From assembly GCA_038501625.1 (NCBI GenBank), contig JAZAYU010000015.1:1550001-1614000 (forward strand): a DNA stretch of 64,000 nucleotides, written 5' to 3'. The position numbers and the translations under genes are program-made. The DNA is from Corbicula japonica. Taxonomy: Eukaryota > Mollusca > Bivalvia > Venerida > Cyrenidae. This document shows positions 11,981-23,900 of the stretch, piece by piece. Positions within the stretch are counted from its first letter, which is position 1. Each line of letters begins with the position of its first letter. The notes below the pieces were generated by a model. The model saw only the letters and a list, made by a program, of their open reading frames with translations, was not told where the DNA came from and did not search any database.

Positions 11981-12085
11981 TGCACGATACACGTTATACG
12001 GACGCACGATGCACGTTAGACGGACGCACGATACACGTTAGACGGACGCACGATACACGATAGACGGACGCACGATAGACGCAAA
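11981..12085 (+). repeat. 22-bp minisatellite, right array
   Basis: About 4.7 units of the same 22-bp repeat as the left array and in the same orientation, with CACGTTAGACGG variants. The two arrays are separated by about 145 bp of AT-rich sequence. Same orientation on both sides means the arrays are not part of the terminal inversion. Confidence 0.85.
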
Positions 12086-12984
12086 TTTTGTAACATTAAA
12101 CGTTCACAGTACTGTAGGCTATAGCGGTTTTCCCCGATTACTGTTTTTTGGAAATTGTAAACACAGGAAGCATGCTTTATAACGCTCACAAAATGATCTG
12201 AAGATGTCATTACATTAAATAAATGCAATACTACATAAACACATATATCTTTAATTAAATATGTCTTACTCAGGTTGTTAACACTTTCAGTGGTTTAAAA
12301 TACTATGTTTACTCTCACTTTTGCGATTCTGTAGGCGACAATCTAATTGGTTGAAAGGGTTGGTTATAAAAGCACTTTTTAGTTACTGGTCGTCAGATCC
12401 TGATAGCGTAGCTGTTTTCAGGGGATGATTTTAATCAGATTGGGCAATAATTAAAGATTTACGTTCTACAGTTTGAACCCAACGTGACGATTTGGATATA
12501 AGCCATTTGACTATCGAAAATTATTCAAAGACGGCTTAATAGTTGGGCATACAGCAGCGATGTGTACAACATCAAATTTAGAAAAAACACCTTTTTCTGA
12601 AAAGAACATACCACTCGTTATCGAGTTCGCTAGTAAAAAAAAAGTCACATAGAACACAAGTAACCTTAGCGAAACGTAACAGGTTCTCCTATCACAAAAC
12701 AAGTACAAATTCTTTCTTTGGGCCATAACTCTGTTATCTCTCCCTTTGTTATAATTAGGGTTTAGGTAAGAAGTCTGTGGTTTAAACAGTATTCACGTTA
12801 ATTATAAATGTATAAATTTCTGAAGTTCTTTGGTTAAAAGAAATTGAATACTTATTAAACAAGTAGTCCTTAATACATAGCGCTAGAAATTCTAATCATT
12901 TCCAGTAATCTCCCTTAAAATTAAAAACACTTTAGTGTTCTTCAATCGTTTTTGAGTGTAATTTTCCGAGGAATAGCTTATTTT

Positions 12985-14260
12985 CTAGTGTACATTGTGT
13001 AATAGCACCAGTAACATGACCTCTAAAACGCAACGTATACTAATTGTCTACCCATGTGGTGATATTTTTGTTTTAACATGCAATGCAAACATCAATCATA
13101 AAAACGAAGAATTCTTTTTGATGAACACAACTTTATCCTATCGGTTAATGACTGTCTGCTCCATAACGTTCTTTAGTACAAAGTTACATTTATCATATCG
13201 CCATAGTTTGTTTTATTGCCTTCGAAGTTTTCACTGTCACTTTAGAGTTTTAATCGTCAAAATTGTTAAATGACAAATATTTTCCCATAGTACTATTGAA
13301 CAGAAAATACTGTTGTATAATGATGAATTCGTGACTGCTAAAAATGGTCCCTTCTACAGCCAATACGGCCTATTATAAATAACGTTATATCCAGTACTTG
13401 AATAATTTTCCTGAAAGGCACATATTGTCTTCTTTGGAACGTGAACGGTTTAAGCAATCTATTAGGACTAAAAGTTATTTTCAGACATTGGCCCAGCTGC
13501 TCGTTTGTATCGTTACATATTACACGTTTATTTAACGGATAGTATATTTATTGTAAAGATTAATGATCTGATTGTATCAGTATAGTGCATTTTGACAAAG
13601 GAACTAAATTATTTTAAAACAAACTCCACTGCATTATTAAATCCGTTTTTATCTAAAAAATAACAAATAAACTCTTCTTATTTATTGTGTCCCAGCGTTT
13701 TTCAGTAAAAATACTTTATTTGAGCTAAGCCTTGAAATTTGGACATTTTGTTTTGTTGCAAAAGGTGTGACAACTCTATTAATATAAATGATATAATGGG
13801 GAACGAATCTGTGCATAGCCATGCAATTCCGATCACGCTTCCGACTGAGCTGTATAACGTAACAGCTAAATAGTTTACATTTTAGTGATAATATTCTGAC
13901 AGGTTTTGCATGCATATACTTTTGCTCCTTTTACGATGAGCTTCTTTGCATTCGTTTGATCTTAATGATTGCAATAAAAATGTCATTACGTCGTTAATTT
14001 CACTTCAAATAGTGTTAATGATAATTTTGCATTTTTACATCATTACGTTAACAAGATCATGACTTAATATGTTATTACTTTTAAAAAGTAATTAATGTAC
14101 ACATTGTACACATATTTTTGCTATTAAATTTAATGAGTATTCGGTTTATGATCAGTTGGTATTCCAAGTGATGATGATTATGTGTTGAATACAAGTTTAC
14201 AAATTATGCCATTGTTTACTTGTTAATATAAAAATTATATGTACATTTTAATCAATTATT
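12985..14260 (+). repeat. Segmental duplication, copy S2
   Basis: Direct, decayed counterpart of 9345-11110. Shared blocks include AGCACCAGTAACATGA near 13004, GATAATGATGAATTC-like sequence near 13317, TATCAGTATAGTGCAT near 13574, AAAGGTGTGACAAC near 13759 and AATAGTGTTAATGATAAT near 14009. The part from about 13820 also matches 17230-17640. The order of blocks is kept. Confidence 0.6.
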
Positions 14261-14604
14261 AGATTGGTTTCACAGGGTAGGAGCCTAAATTGTTAAAATA
14301 TATTTCATTGATAAATGCATGTACCATTACAAAGTTAACATAGCTTACCAGCGTTCGGCAGCTGTTTCTGTATACATGGTGAGGCAGACATTCATGGTTA
14401 GCATTACTATTTGTCCGAAAGCTCATAAATATTTATATTTAGCAGCATTTTAAACGATTAAACAAACGTATTTGTCGAATAAATAATCTGAGGTAGTGAC
14501 ATGAGCAAATTCATTTTGTAATAGTTAAAGGCTAAAATGCCAACACGTGACATCGTAGCTTAGCAAATCCCTGCAACCATGATTATCGCTGTCAGCGTGT
14601 TACC

Positions 14605-14785
14605 CTTAATATAAAAAAGTTAAATATGCATATCATAATTGGGCATACCGAGAAGACACATCGCCTCCCCACACAGCTAAAAAGAAGAGAGGAAAGGAGA
14701 GCATAGGTAATAAAATGATCAGTTTCATATAAACAACGCAAACAATTAACTAAAACGAGAACCAAAGGTTATCCTTTATCTCGGT
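14605..14785 (-). repeat. Dispersed repeat family A, copy 4
   Basis: Reverse-strand copy: AAATATGCATATCA, CGCCTCCCCACACAGC, AAGAGAGGAAAGGAGAGCAT and ACTAAAACGAGAACC match the family landmarks in reverse order. Confidence 0.7.
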
Positions 14786-15149
14786 AATGAACACTATCTT
14801 ATCATTACATTAAAATGCCATCCGATTCTTACATAGGTACACCTGACATTCTCGCACACAATAGCAAGTTGAAATGTATTACTAAAAGTATTGAACATCA
14901 TTACTATACAGAGATCGAACTTTAGAATCCGTTAGAAATTAAGATAACAACTTGAAATGAAAATTCCCGACTTGTCTCTTGTTTAAACATTCACCTGCTT
15001 TGCACACCGAATTTCAAAGTTCTACACGGTCCTTTTTAGTAATTGTCAGATACTTTTGCTTTGCACCTGTAGTTAAGCCTAGTACATCTGTATTAAACTA
15101 CATTCCCCTATTTCCGGTTTCTTACATATGTTTTTACGAACCATATCAT

Positions 15150-15340
15150 ATAAAAAAGTGAAATAGGCTTATCAGGAATTTCCACACTCACAAAACACAG
15201 CCTCCCCACGCAGCGGAAAGGAAGAGAGGAAGAGAGAGCATGTTCGTTCTAAGTATGTCAAATCAAATGAGACGCCACACACAATTAACGAAAAAGAGAA
15301 ACATAGGTTTTACCGCCTTGGAACGGTCATTTGACATAAA
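15150..15340 (-). repeat. Dispersed repeat family A, copy 5
   Basis: Reverse-strand copy with CAGCCTCCCCACGCAGC, GGAAGAGAGAGCATG, TTAACGAAAAAGAGAAAC and ACCGCCTTGGAACGGTCA. The hairpin end is lost. Confidence 0.7.
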
Positions 15341-15892
15341 ACGGTCATGAAACGTCATTTGAATTATTCACTTCATTGTATCGTCGTTAAAATGACAGAA
15401 TCAACCACCAAAATAAAAAGAAACAGAATGCTATCTAAGCTCTCAACATCAGTTGTATTGTTTCATAATGGTTGCTACTAATCAAGACTAAAGTTCTTTC
15501 AAACTGACATCTATTATATCATTACAAAGAGGAATTATCAAGTGTATGCAAAGACATCTATTGTGCCATTAGAAAGAGGAAACAGGTGGTACATCCTGTA
15601 AGCAAAGTTAAAGTAGAACTATTTATACGTAAATCATATAATTGTTGTGCTAACTGTCTTCTCTTTTCATCGTCATGATAATATAATTATGTCTTCAAAG
15701 CCAAAATTTATGTTTATAACTATACTTTTATGCTCTCCTTGCACTTTGTTGCTATGCTGATCTTAACTTAGACAGATTTCATTATGCAATATGCACTGAA
15801 CGCCGCTCACTTACTTCATGGCTACAGATATTATTAAATGTTATGGCACCCCCCCCCCCGCCCACGCACACGTACTAGTAGTCTCCTTGTTC

Positions 15893-16185
15893 CATTAATA
15901 ACTTCCGTTGATATCCTTGGGGTGATTGAACAATATCCGAAACTTTATTGGCTGGGTTATTGAAACTATCCATCTATTTACTGGCCGAAATATTTGAACC
16001 AAAGCATTGACATAATACTTAAATATCGTGCTCAAAGGACGTAACTGATAACAGCATTGATTGAATGTACGGGGAACCTTTTTTATAGCCACTACAAGGC
16101 ACAAACAGCGCTAATGTGATATTGAAATACTATAAGATGAAAAGGGAACTTTGAAAGCCACCTAACACGACAAATATGAAAATAT
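15893..16185 (-). repeat. Dispersed repeat family B, copy 4 (rearranged)
   Basis: 15893-16076 is the reverse complement of the 5' part of family B (compare 45279 onward): TCCTTGGGGTGATTGAACAA, ACTGGCCGAAATATTTGAA, AAGGACGTAACTGATAACAG. 16136-16185 is the reverse complement of the family 3' end (AAGGGAACTTTGAAAGCCAC). On the minus strand the 3' end therefore precedes the 5' part, as if a head-to-tail pair of copies had lost its middle. Confidence 0.7.
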
Positions 16186-16189
16186 CTAA

Positions 16190-17229
16190 CTCAGCCTATC
16201 GTCATACTACTGCTAGCTTTAAACGAAATTTAAACAAGTTCAGAACAAAATCATTTACGGTCAGTCATAATATATCACATTTGTCGAATAAGCCTTTTTA
16301 AAACAAGTTATAGGATCATGCCATGAAAACCTAAAGCAATCTACTAGCAGTCCTGGGCTACCGTTAATCATCATATTTCAAACTTAATAAAAATGTTTGA
16401 ACATTACCAGGTTTCTTCTCAGTTTAAAAGAAAATTCTTAGTTATAATTTTCCAGGCATACTGACTTACTTAAGTAGGAATATACGTATATGCAATTTCG
16501 TACAATTTTTAGCTCAGCCTGTAGTTTAGTAAGATTATTTTGATTTGTTAAATGGCAGGAAAAGAACTGTACACGATGTTCACTTTCTGTCACCAATCTC
16601 ACTCTAGGACCTTCGTCTAGAAGAAGAATGTTTTATTTCCGAAAGCTATTTAGCGCCTTATTTCGTAAAATGGATGTTCTGTTCATGCGTAATTCGAAAC
16701 AGAAGTATTGTTGTGATTTTTTAGCTCCAGAAATACACGTTACATGTAGGGTGCAGATAACATTGACATATGCAGGGAGGCTAGCCAAGACTTACATGTA
16801 TGATATTTCTTAGGAAAGGAAAAAAAGGCTCGTTATAACATATAAAACTATGATTAAGCGTCTTGAATATGCTTAACATGAGGACCGTTTTCATTATTAC
16901 GAAACTCGAAATTAAATACGGCGATTGCTTAGGTTCAACAAATCGTTTAAATTTAATACAGGTTGTTTAATATACAAACAAGGCATATGAAAATGATACA
17001 GTATTCAAAATGATTTTAATGTGTTTTTGAAGTTTTACGAGGATTTTTGAGTGTTTACCTTTGATACATAATAATGATAAAACACTTACTACATTAACTG
17101 AAAATCTGTTTTGTGTTACCTATATTACAATACATTTGTTTATACATGTAACATATCGGCAATTAACCTATTTAACCGTATATCAACGAAGAATTAACTG
17201 GGTTACGCATATGAAAGAGATATCGGTAA
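16190..17229. other. Unassigned AT-rich intergenic DNA
   Basis: No gene, RNA or recognisable repeat seen. A 61-codon frame at 16628 has no similarity I recognise. Confidence 0.5.
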
Positions 17230-17640
17230 ACATTATGATTTATGATAATGAATATTGTTACTAAACCGAATAACCGAAGATTTGACTGATTACAATTTCC
17301 ATCACGCTGAGCTATGTACGTAATTTTATGAAATAAATTTTCTTGCCATACGGCAGTCATTATGATATTGTTAATTTCTTTAGAAATAGTGTTAATGATA
17401 TATTTATAGTTTTTACGCAATTATGCTAACAAGAAAACGACTGCACATCTGATAAGTAAATAACTAGCTAATGTTCAAATTGATGTATTAATTTGTAAGC
17501 ACTTATGCGCTGTTCTCATTTAATTAAAGTTTGATCCTTTTGATGATGATTGTGAATTGTTAACATGCTTTTCGGAAATATATTATCATACATTTTGAAA
17601 ATTTATGGCACTGTTTATAAGCTCATTAACTTTAATGTAC
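17230..17640 (+). repeat. Segmental duplication, copy S3 (partial)
   Basis: Third decayed copy. AATAGTGTTAATGATATAT near 17386 followed by TTTTTACGCAATTATGCTAA matches S2 at about 14009-14050, and TTTTGATGATGATTGTG near 17538 matches the S2 end near 14170. Confidence 0.5.
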
Positions 17641-17756
17641 CGAAAGCGATATTAAGAAAGGAACTCGCGGAATAAATTACACTTTACTATCGCTGTTTTA
17701 TTCAACAATAAAATAGATATCTGTTGCTATCTTTAGAAAATGTTCTGAGAATGTCT

Positions 17757-18147
17757 CAATCGGATAAAATCATCTCCTGAAAACCGCTATTCTATCAGGA
17801 TGTGACGACGAGTAACTAAAACGTTCTTTTATCACTAACCCTTTGAACCAATCAGATTGTCGCCTACAAAATCGCAAATGTGAAAGTAAACATAGGATTT
17901 AAACCAGGGAAAGTGTAAACAGCCTGTGTCAGACATCTTTTACTGAAGATATATGTGTTTATGTAGTTTTGCATTCATTTCTTATATAATGACATCTTCA
18001 GGTCATTTTGGGAGCTTTATAAATCATGCTTCCTGTGTTGACAATTTCTAAAACTAGTAATCGGGGAAAACCGCTACAGCTTGTGTTCGATGTCTGCGGG
18101 GCTTCATCGGATCAAACTTTTTGTTAGATCCGACTTTAGTGAGACTG
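17757..18147. mobile_element. Mutator-like nonautonomous element, copy 2
   Basis: Reverse-complement relative of 11636-12442 without the nested MITE. Ends: CAATCGGATAAAATCATC on the left and GATCCGACTTTAGTGAGACTG on the right. Internal matches include CAATCAGATTGTCGCCTACA and AGTAATCGGGGAAAACCGCT. The flanking 9-mers do not match convincingly, so the target duplication has decayed or one end was lost. It ends only 30 bp before the left arm of the large inverted repeat. Confidence 0.7.
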
Positions 18148-18176
18148 AGACTTTTTTTTAATGCGTTCCTGACGAC

Positions 18177-20243
18177 AGGTGTCTGAAAACACGTTCTTTT
18201 TTAGATTGACCCTGTTCTCTTATGCCCAATAGTTGTCAACTTTTCTACCATTACAACCATAATATATATAAACACAGTCTAATATGTTATAGTATGTCTT
18301 TGGCAAACTTTTACCAATATAGCGACATATTTAGGAGCTAGCACAATGACTGAATTCAGTCAGTAAACTATTTTCAGTATTGGAGTGTTTGAGTTTTTTT
18401 ATTTATTCCAGTCTAAAATTGTGATTAAAATTTTCAACTGCTATTATAATACAAAATAAAGTAAATTTTAACCAAATTTCATGTCGTGACTGAATTCAGT
18501 CACTAAATATATGCTGCTTTCTTCAACAACTACTCTCCGCGAAAAATCAAAAACCTTTGGTTGAATTTGTATCATCTGACCGAATTCAGTCAATTGAGAA
18601 TGCTTGCTTAGAACTAAGACAAGCGGATAAGACTGTATTACCCAAATTTACCGAATTCAGTCACGACATAATGCTTTTCGCTTGTTACACTTGAGCTTTC
18701 CCGGAAGCTCAAATTGGTACCCGCTCGGTTAAATATTGCGAATTCGGTCTTTAAATACGTTTGAAAAAAACTCTGCTTGCAGATTCTTCGAACATTTCTT
18801 TAGCCGAATTCGGCAAGAAATATATTTACAAAACCTGCTTAACCGAATTCGGCTACGCGAAAGAAAACGCAGTTTCATCTAAATAGTTACATGTATCTGC
18901 TTATTTTTTCGTAGAACAATCCGTCTCTAACCGAATTCGGTGTAGAGAAATATTTACAACAACCCAGCTTAACCGAATTCGGCTACTATATAGATACTAA
19001 ATATAACCGATACGATTCTTTTTACAAAGAAAAGGCGTTTGAAAATAAAGAAACAGCGAACCAATCTATTATTGTAACGCAATTCTCGAAACGGATTTCA
19101 AAATGCAAATAATACAATGTACAAGTATATTGATATTTAACATAATTATGTTTTGATATTTAACTACATAATTTACCATGTTATTAAGGTTTTAACTATA
19201 TCAATTTGCCTATGCTTACGAACAATGTTTTTCACTCTAATTTCGAATAGAACACATTTCAAAATGCTTCATTTATGCATAATGTCTAACGTTGGTTAAA
19301 ATCTTCAAGTCTGTAAACAATCTGAATTCACACAGTGGTCCATTCTTTGCTGATATTAAAGTCCATGTTGTCCTCACAATATCTCACTCTGCCTTAACCT
19401 GAAATAGATAAAAGAGACCGATAACGATGTTGTTAGATATAGAAAAAAATAGATATTATCATTTGTTAAATAAACAATATGTTTTTTTTTAAATAAACAG
19501 TAATAAATCAACAGTTATAATCATCATTCTTTGAGATGTTGAGGCTTCGAAGTACATACAGAGAAGATACATGTAGAAGAGACCTATCAAACATCCAGGT
19601 CTGGCGATGATGCATGTAAGAAATTATTATTTCATCAGAGAATCCAGCTGGTAATAATAAAATGACAAAAATAAAAGCATTGGAAAACATGGTTCAAAGT
19701 AAATTTATGATAAACAAACACTCTGAAACGAGAATTCGCCGCATAACAATTTTGAAACATAATCTTAAACTAGATGAGAGTGAATATGATCTATGTCCCT
19801 GCTATATACTCGCTTGCAAATAATTAAGAAATTCGATAATTGCGTTGATCGTTTTAAAAACTATTCACGTTGAAAAGTCCGGTCATTATAAATACAATCA
19901 CGTTTAATATAAAGAGAAGATTTGTTAACACACCATATCAATGTAAGATAACAGGTTAAAAAACGATCACATGCCGAGCAAGTAGCTTCTCATCCGCAAG
20001 TTGCAATATCCATTAATCTGTATTAATTGTTTTACTGTCAGATACATGGTGGGATAATTACTTTACTTATAGATGGGTATTTTTGTAGACAAGTGCATTT
20101 CGAATATTTGAAGGAAAAACATCAACAGATTAACAACTCTATAATTGTAACATTTAAAACATGGTACTATATAATAATTATTTCACACAAAAAAAACAAA
20201 CTATTTAGGTGAAAAGCTTCTTCGGAGGTAAATCTTTAATTAA
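18177..20243 (+). repeat. Left arm of a 25.7 kb inverted-repeat structure
   Basis: This about 2.07 kb segment reappears as its reverse complement at 41836-43891. The outer end is AGGTGTCTGAAAACACGTTC here and, inverted, AAGGTGTTCAAACACGTTC on the right. The inner end is GGTAAATCTTTAATTAA here and TTAATTAAAGATTTACC on the right. By eye the arms match along their whole length at roughly 90-95% with only short gaps. The outer half holds the GAATTC palindrome cluster and a hairpin GAGCTTTCCCGGAAGCTC (about 18691-18708). No convincing gene is present. It could be one TIR of a giant DNA transposon, or two opposed copies of a 2 kb nonautonomous element. Confidence 0.85.
18347..18984. promoter_or_regulatory. 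Cluster of nine GAATTC-centred palindromes (left arm)
   Basis: Nine sites lie at about 18347, 18487, 18577, 18649, 18738, 18803, 18841, 18930 and 18971. The first two are perfect 16-bp palindromes TGACTGAATTCAGTCA. The inner ones shift to ACCGAATTCGGT or GCCGAATTCGGC. Spacing is 38-140 bp. Repeated symmetric sites near an element end look like binding sites for a dimeric protein, as subterminal transposase sites do in some DNA transposons. The role is inferred. Confidence 0.7.
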
Positions 20244-20873
20244 GGTGGTATCATTTGTCACAATATACTTTTAAAGTTTCGGGGAGTGTGGTTTCCTGTT
20301 TTTATAAAAGTTCATGTTATTTAATAATTAAAAATATTCTTATTATTTCAGATATCATTTATAGAGCATATAAATGTTACAGGTCAATCAGGAATTATAA
20401 ATAAATAGAAATATGAAACAATTTCTCTCACTGAGTGTAGCCTTTTTGCCGGGAGTCCAAACTTCCAAATTATCTACTATAGTGCCATTAAAATTTTCAT
20501 AGTCATTGCTTCCTCATATTCCTTTCAATTAATCACCGAGAAGCTGACTGTAAATTAACATTTGAAATCGGACCCCTGTGCGCATTCTTAAGCTATACAA
20601 TTAAATGCAGATTACTGCCATTCACAATAGTACGGAGAATTTCGATGGATGTTTTCTCTAATCTTATTATATAAAATAATTTAGCTAACTCGATGATTCA
20701 GATGCAACAGAAAACACGAGCATACCTGTCATTGGTCATTGGAAAGAAGAACCATATAAAAAGGCGTGAATTATTTAAAATCGATGCTCGGGAAGTAAAT
20801 TCAATATTTATACCTTCGCTTCAAAATAATCCAACGAAGAAAATAACATACGATATATACAAGCATGTACTGT

Positions 20874-20919
20874 CAATCTGATTAAAATCATCTCCTGAAA
20901 TCTGACTTTATTGAGATTG
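20874..20919. mobile_element. 46-bp miniature Mutator-like element with perfect 9-bp TSD
   Basis: Starts CAATCTGATTAAAATCATC and ends TCTGACTTTATTGAGATTG, which are the two ends of the elements at 11636 and 17757 joined with almost nothing between. It is flanked by perfect 9-bp direct repeats ATGTACTGT (20865-20873 and 20920-20928). Confidence 0.75.
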
Positions 20920-20928
20920 ATGTACTGT

Positions 20929-23900
20929 GTACATGAAAGACAACGTAATTTAATAATTGACGTTAATTAGCATAAAGAACATTTATAACTACACAATCTA
21001 TTTGCATATCAAATATCGCATGCAAAATGCTATATCTGCATTTCCTATTTGGTGTTTTCTGTAAGATGTACTAATGTTTATACTATATTATGTTTACCGA
21101 TATGTGTATTTGTTTTTCACAGACTCATAAAGGAAAGTTTCGATCAACATAGGGCCCGAATGAGAACAGAGGCCCAAATTAGTGTTTATATACCATGATT
21201 TTTTATTTTATAACATTTGTTTTCTCAGTCTCCCGTGCGTTAGCTTATCAAATAATGCAACAGTTGAGTAGACCGGGCTTATTATACCTAACAGTCGACT
21301 GGTGCGCTACTAGAGATGACAATGCTATTGTAAAAAATGCAATAATTATTAATAGGAAGGCTTAGATGAGTAAAGCTTTGTTATTCCAAAAAAAAACAGA
21401 ACGCGTGTACATAAATAAAAGTACTATTTTCACGTACTAAACCAGTTAGTATTTTTGGATATCTTTTTTCTCCAAGTGGTCCAACCGACATTAACAGATA
21501 TGATAAGGACATGATTTTTAATTATAAGAACCCATATCTAAGAAATTGTAAGAATAATTCATCACGACCATCCTGACTTTATACTTTATCAAAAACTGCA
21601 ACATAAGTTTCTGCATAATTATACTGTTGAATCCATTTCTAAATAATCAGACGTTTATCCTAAATTTATTCTTAAAATGTCAATGCGTTAATATGTTATA
21701 TTGCCTTCAAAATCTGATTCGATTCGGCAATCAGTACCAATTTTAAAATGTGCACACTCTTTTATTTAATTTCAATTATTCAATATAGCTAACTTGACAG
21801 TACTGGGACGAACAAGTTAATTTTCAACAAAGAATCAGGCAAAATAAATAAATAAATAAATAAATAAATAAATTTTATGAACTTCCACAATAACCGATAT
21901 ATGCGTTTTTCTCAAGCCAAATCCGTTAATTGCATAATCGCATCGTCATCATCTTACCATGTAGGTTTAGAGTCATAAGCCGACATAGTTGATCCCATGT
22001 CCTGAGCTCACAGGCGTTGAATGTAACCTAAAGCTAATACTTATTATGTGTTAAAATGCTTGATTAAATGACAATAGAAGTAACGCTGAACATATCATGC
22101 TTTGACGGAAAAAGTATAATGACAAAGCTATTATACTCACCGATCAATTGAGTCATTCTACTTGCATTTGTCGTAAACGGAAGAATGTGTTACGCCCTTC
22201 ATTCACGTTAACTGCAAAAATAATTACGACAATAAATATTTGTTTATTGCTAATTTTTTTTATAGTGTTGCTTTGCTGAGTTGGACACTCCTTCACGCTT
22301 GTTCACATGTGCTATTTATTGTGATCTATAGGTTTCATCGTTTAAATATATAAATTCTAAAGAGTTTCAAAAACTATCATTAACAAGCAACTTTAGCATT
22401 TCTGGAAATTAGTCGATTTTGGACTAATCTTATCACGCTAAAAATACAATAAGTATATTTCTAGTTAAAATAAATAAATAATAAAATAAATAAATCTCAT
22501 GCCAAATATATTAACCATAATAATTAATACTTTTTTTCTTACCTGCTTTAATCGGTAAATGATCGTTAGATATATCCGTTTGGTCCATTAAACACTGAGC
22601 ACGGCGAAAGGTAGTCTTATCTTATTTGAAAACATAATATCTGTATACAACAATGAAAAGGTGATTGCATGGCTAACGGTTAGTAATCGTATGCCGAGAA
22701 TACTGTTGATTTCCCGCCATTAACATAATGCGTATAATTCAGCATTAACCCAGCACACAGAGGTCAGCCTTCTAGCAGTAACATGGCCGTCTATTGCCAC
22801 GATCGTATCGTCTGCGTAGAATTATACAGTACTATATTACACAATCGCGGTTACAAACTTCTTGAGTTTAGAGTCGTGAAAAGTAAAGCTTAAAAATGCA
22901 TATTATTTATTTAAAAAAATAATATAGTGCTTATATGACTAGAAACTATCAAAATGAAGTAAATGTTACTTTTGAGGAAAATAAAACCACAAAAATATCA
23001 GTAAATTGAACGCAATAAATTGGCGAATACATGTAGAAAATATGTGTTTCGAGAAATCATGTAAGGACATTATATAATGTAGTGTGATAATACATAACTT
23101 AAGATTATTTTCTGTAATGAGTCGAATTTAATCGCCAGCCGACATATCAAGACTTAGTGCATGTCATTGTGAAAACAAATTCCTTTCTGAAATGTAGACC
23201 GTATAAAACCGTGCGTTCAAGGGTTGCGTGCAAGGCTGTCTTCAATACAGCGAAGAAAGTATCTGTCATGTGTGCAATCCTCGATCTGATATTAACATAA
23301 ATTTAAATTAAACATCAGCTAAATCACCTGATTTTCAAACTTATTGTAATAATTGTGTTTACGTGTCTTTCACGCAACGAGTAGTGAATTAGGTACGAAT
23401 GTAGTTCTGCTTACTTCATAATTAACAGTTCTAATGTTTAAAAACAAATTATATATAATCGCTTTGAATTTGTACGCGATTTGAAATAATTCAGAATTCG
23501 ATAGGTATTTCAAATATCATTAAGAATTATGTATATGCTACAAATTTAATATTTAAGTAAACTTGATATAAATTAATTAATGGTTGCCTTTCAGTTTTGG
23601 TATAACAAATATATTCAGAAAGTAAGTGAAATATACTAGAAACTTATGTTAGCTAAGAATTTTTTGTACAATGACATTTTTAAGGATCTTGTCGCATGAT
23701 TAAATGTTTAAAAAGTTAAAATAGTTTTTTATGAGTTCGCGTTTCTGATGCTAGTCATGATCAAACAAATGTATCACCTTACATTATGACAACTGGGTAA
23801 CGGCTGTCTGACAAGCAACCTGGGATTTGATTACAGTAGATAATTGAGAATAACGGTCATAATAGTCACTGACCTCGGGTTTAATTAGGTCTTTAAACAG

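Larger units (their letters stand above)
11702..12114. mobile_element. MITE with minisatellite core, nested in the Mutator-like element
   Basis: The inverted ends CAGTACTGTGAACGTTTAA (both sides, perfect for 19 nt and then continuing approximately through GTTACAAA) are flanked by TA (11700-11701 and 12115-12116). The TA duplication suggests Tc1/mariner-type mobilisation. The matching element at 17757-18147 lacks this insert and so gives an empty-site comparison. The core contains two arrays of a 22-bp unit. Confidence 0.85.
11636..12442. mobile_element. Mutator-like nonautonomous element, copy 1 (9-bp TSD)
   Basis: The left end CAATCTCACTAAAGTCAGAT is partly mirrored by the inverted right end CAATCTGATTAAAATCATC. 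It is flanked by near-identical 9-bp direct repeats, GGCAACAAT (11627-11635) and GGCAATAAT (12443-12451). Nine-base target duplications are typical of Mutator-like transposons. The body matches 17757-18147 in reverse complement (for example CGGTTTTCCCCGATTACTG and TTTTGCGATTCTGTAGGCG). A 413-bp MITE has inserted inside. There is no coding capacity. Confidence 0.75.

Noticed and set aside
19508..19690. 60-codon minus frame with a signal-peptide-like start, also readable in the right arm
   Set aside because: The right-arm copy stops after about 31 codons at TAG near 42483, and there is no domain or splice context.
20027..20212. Open frame conserved in both arms of the large inverted repeat (also 41847-42050 minus)
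   Set aside because: It starts with TTG, not ATG, and the few differences change amino acids as often as not, so the similarity comes from the arm duplication.
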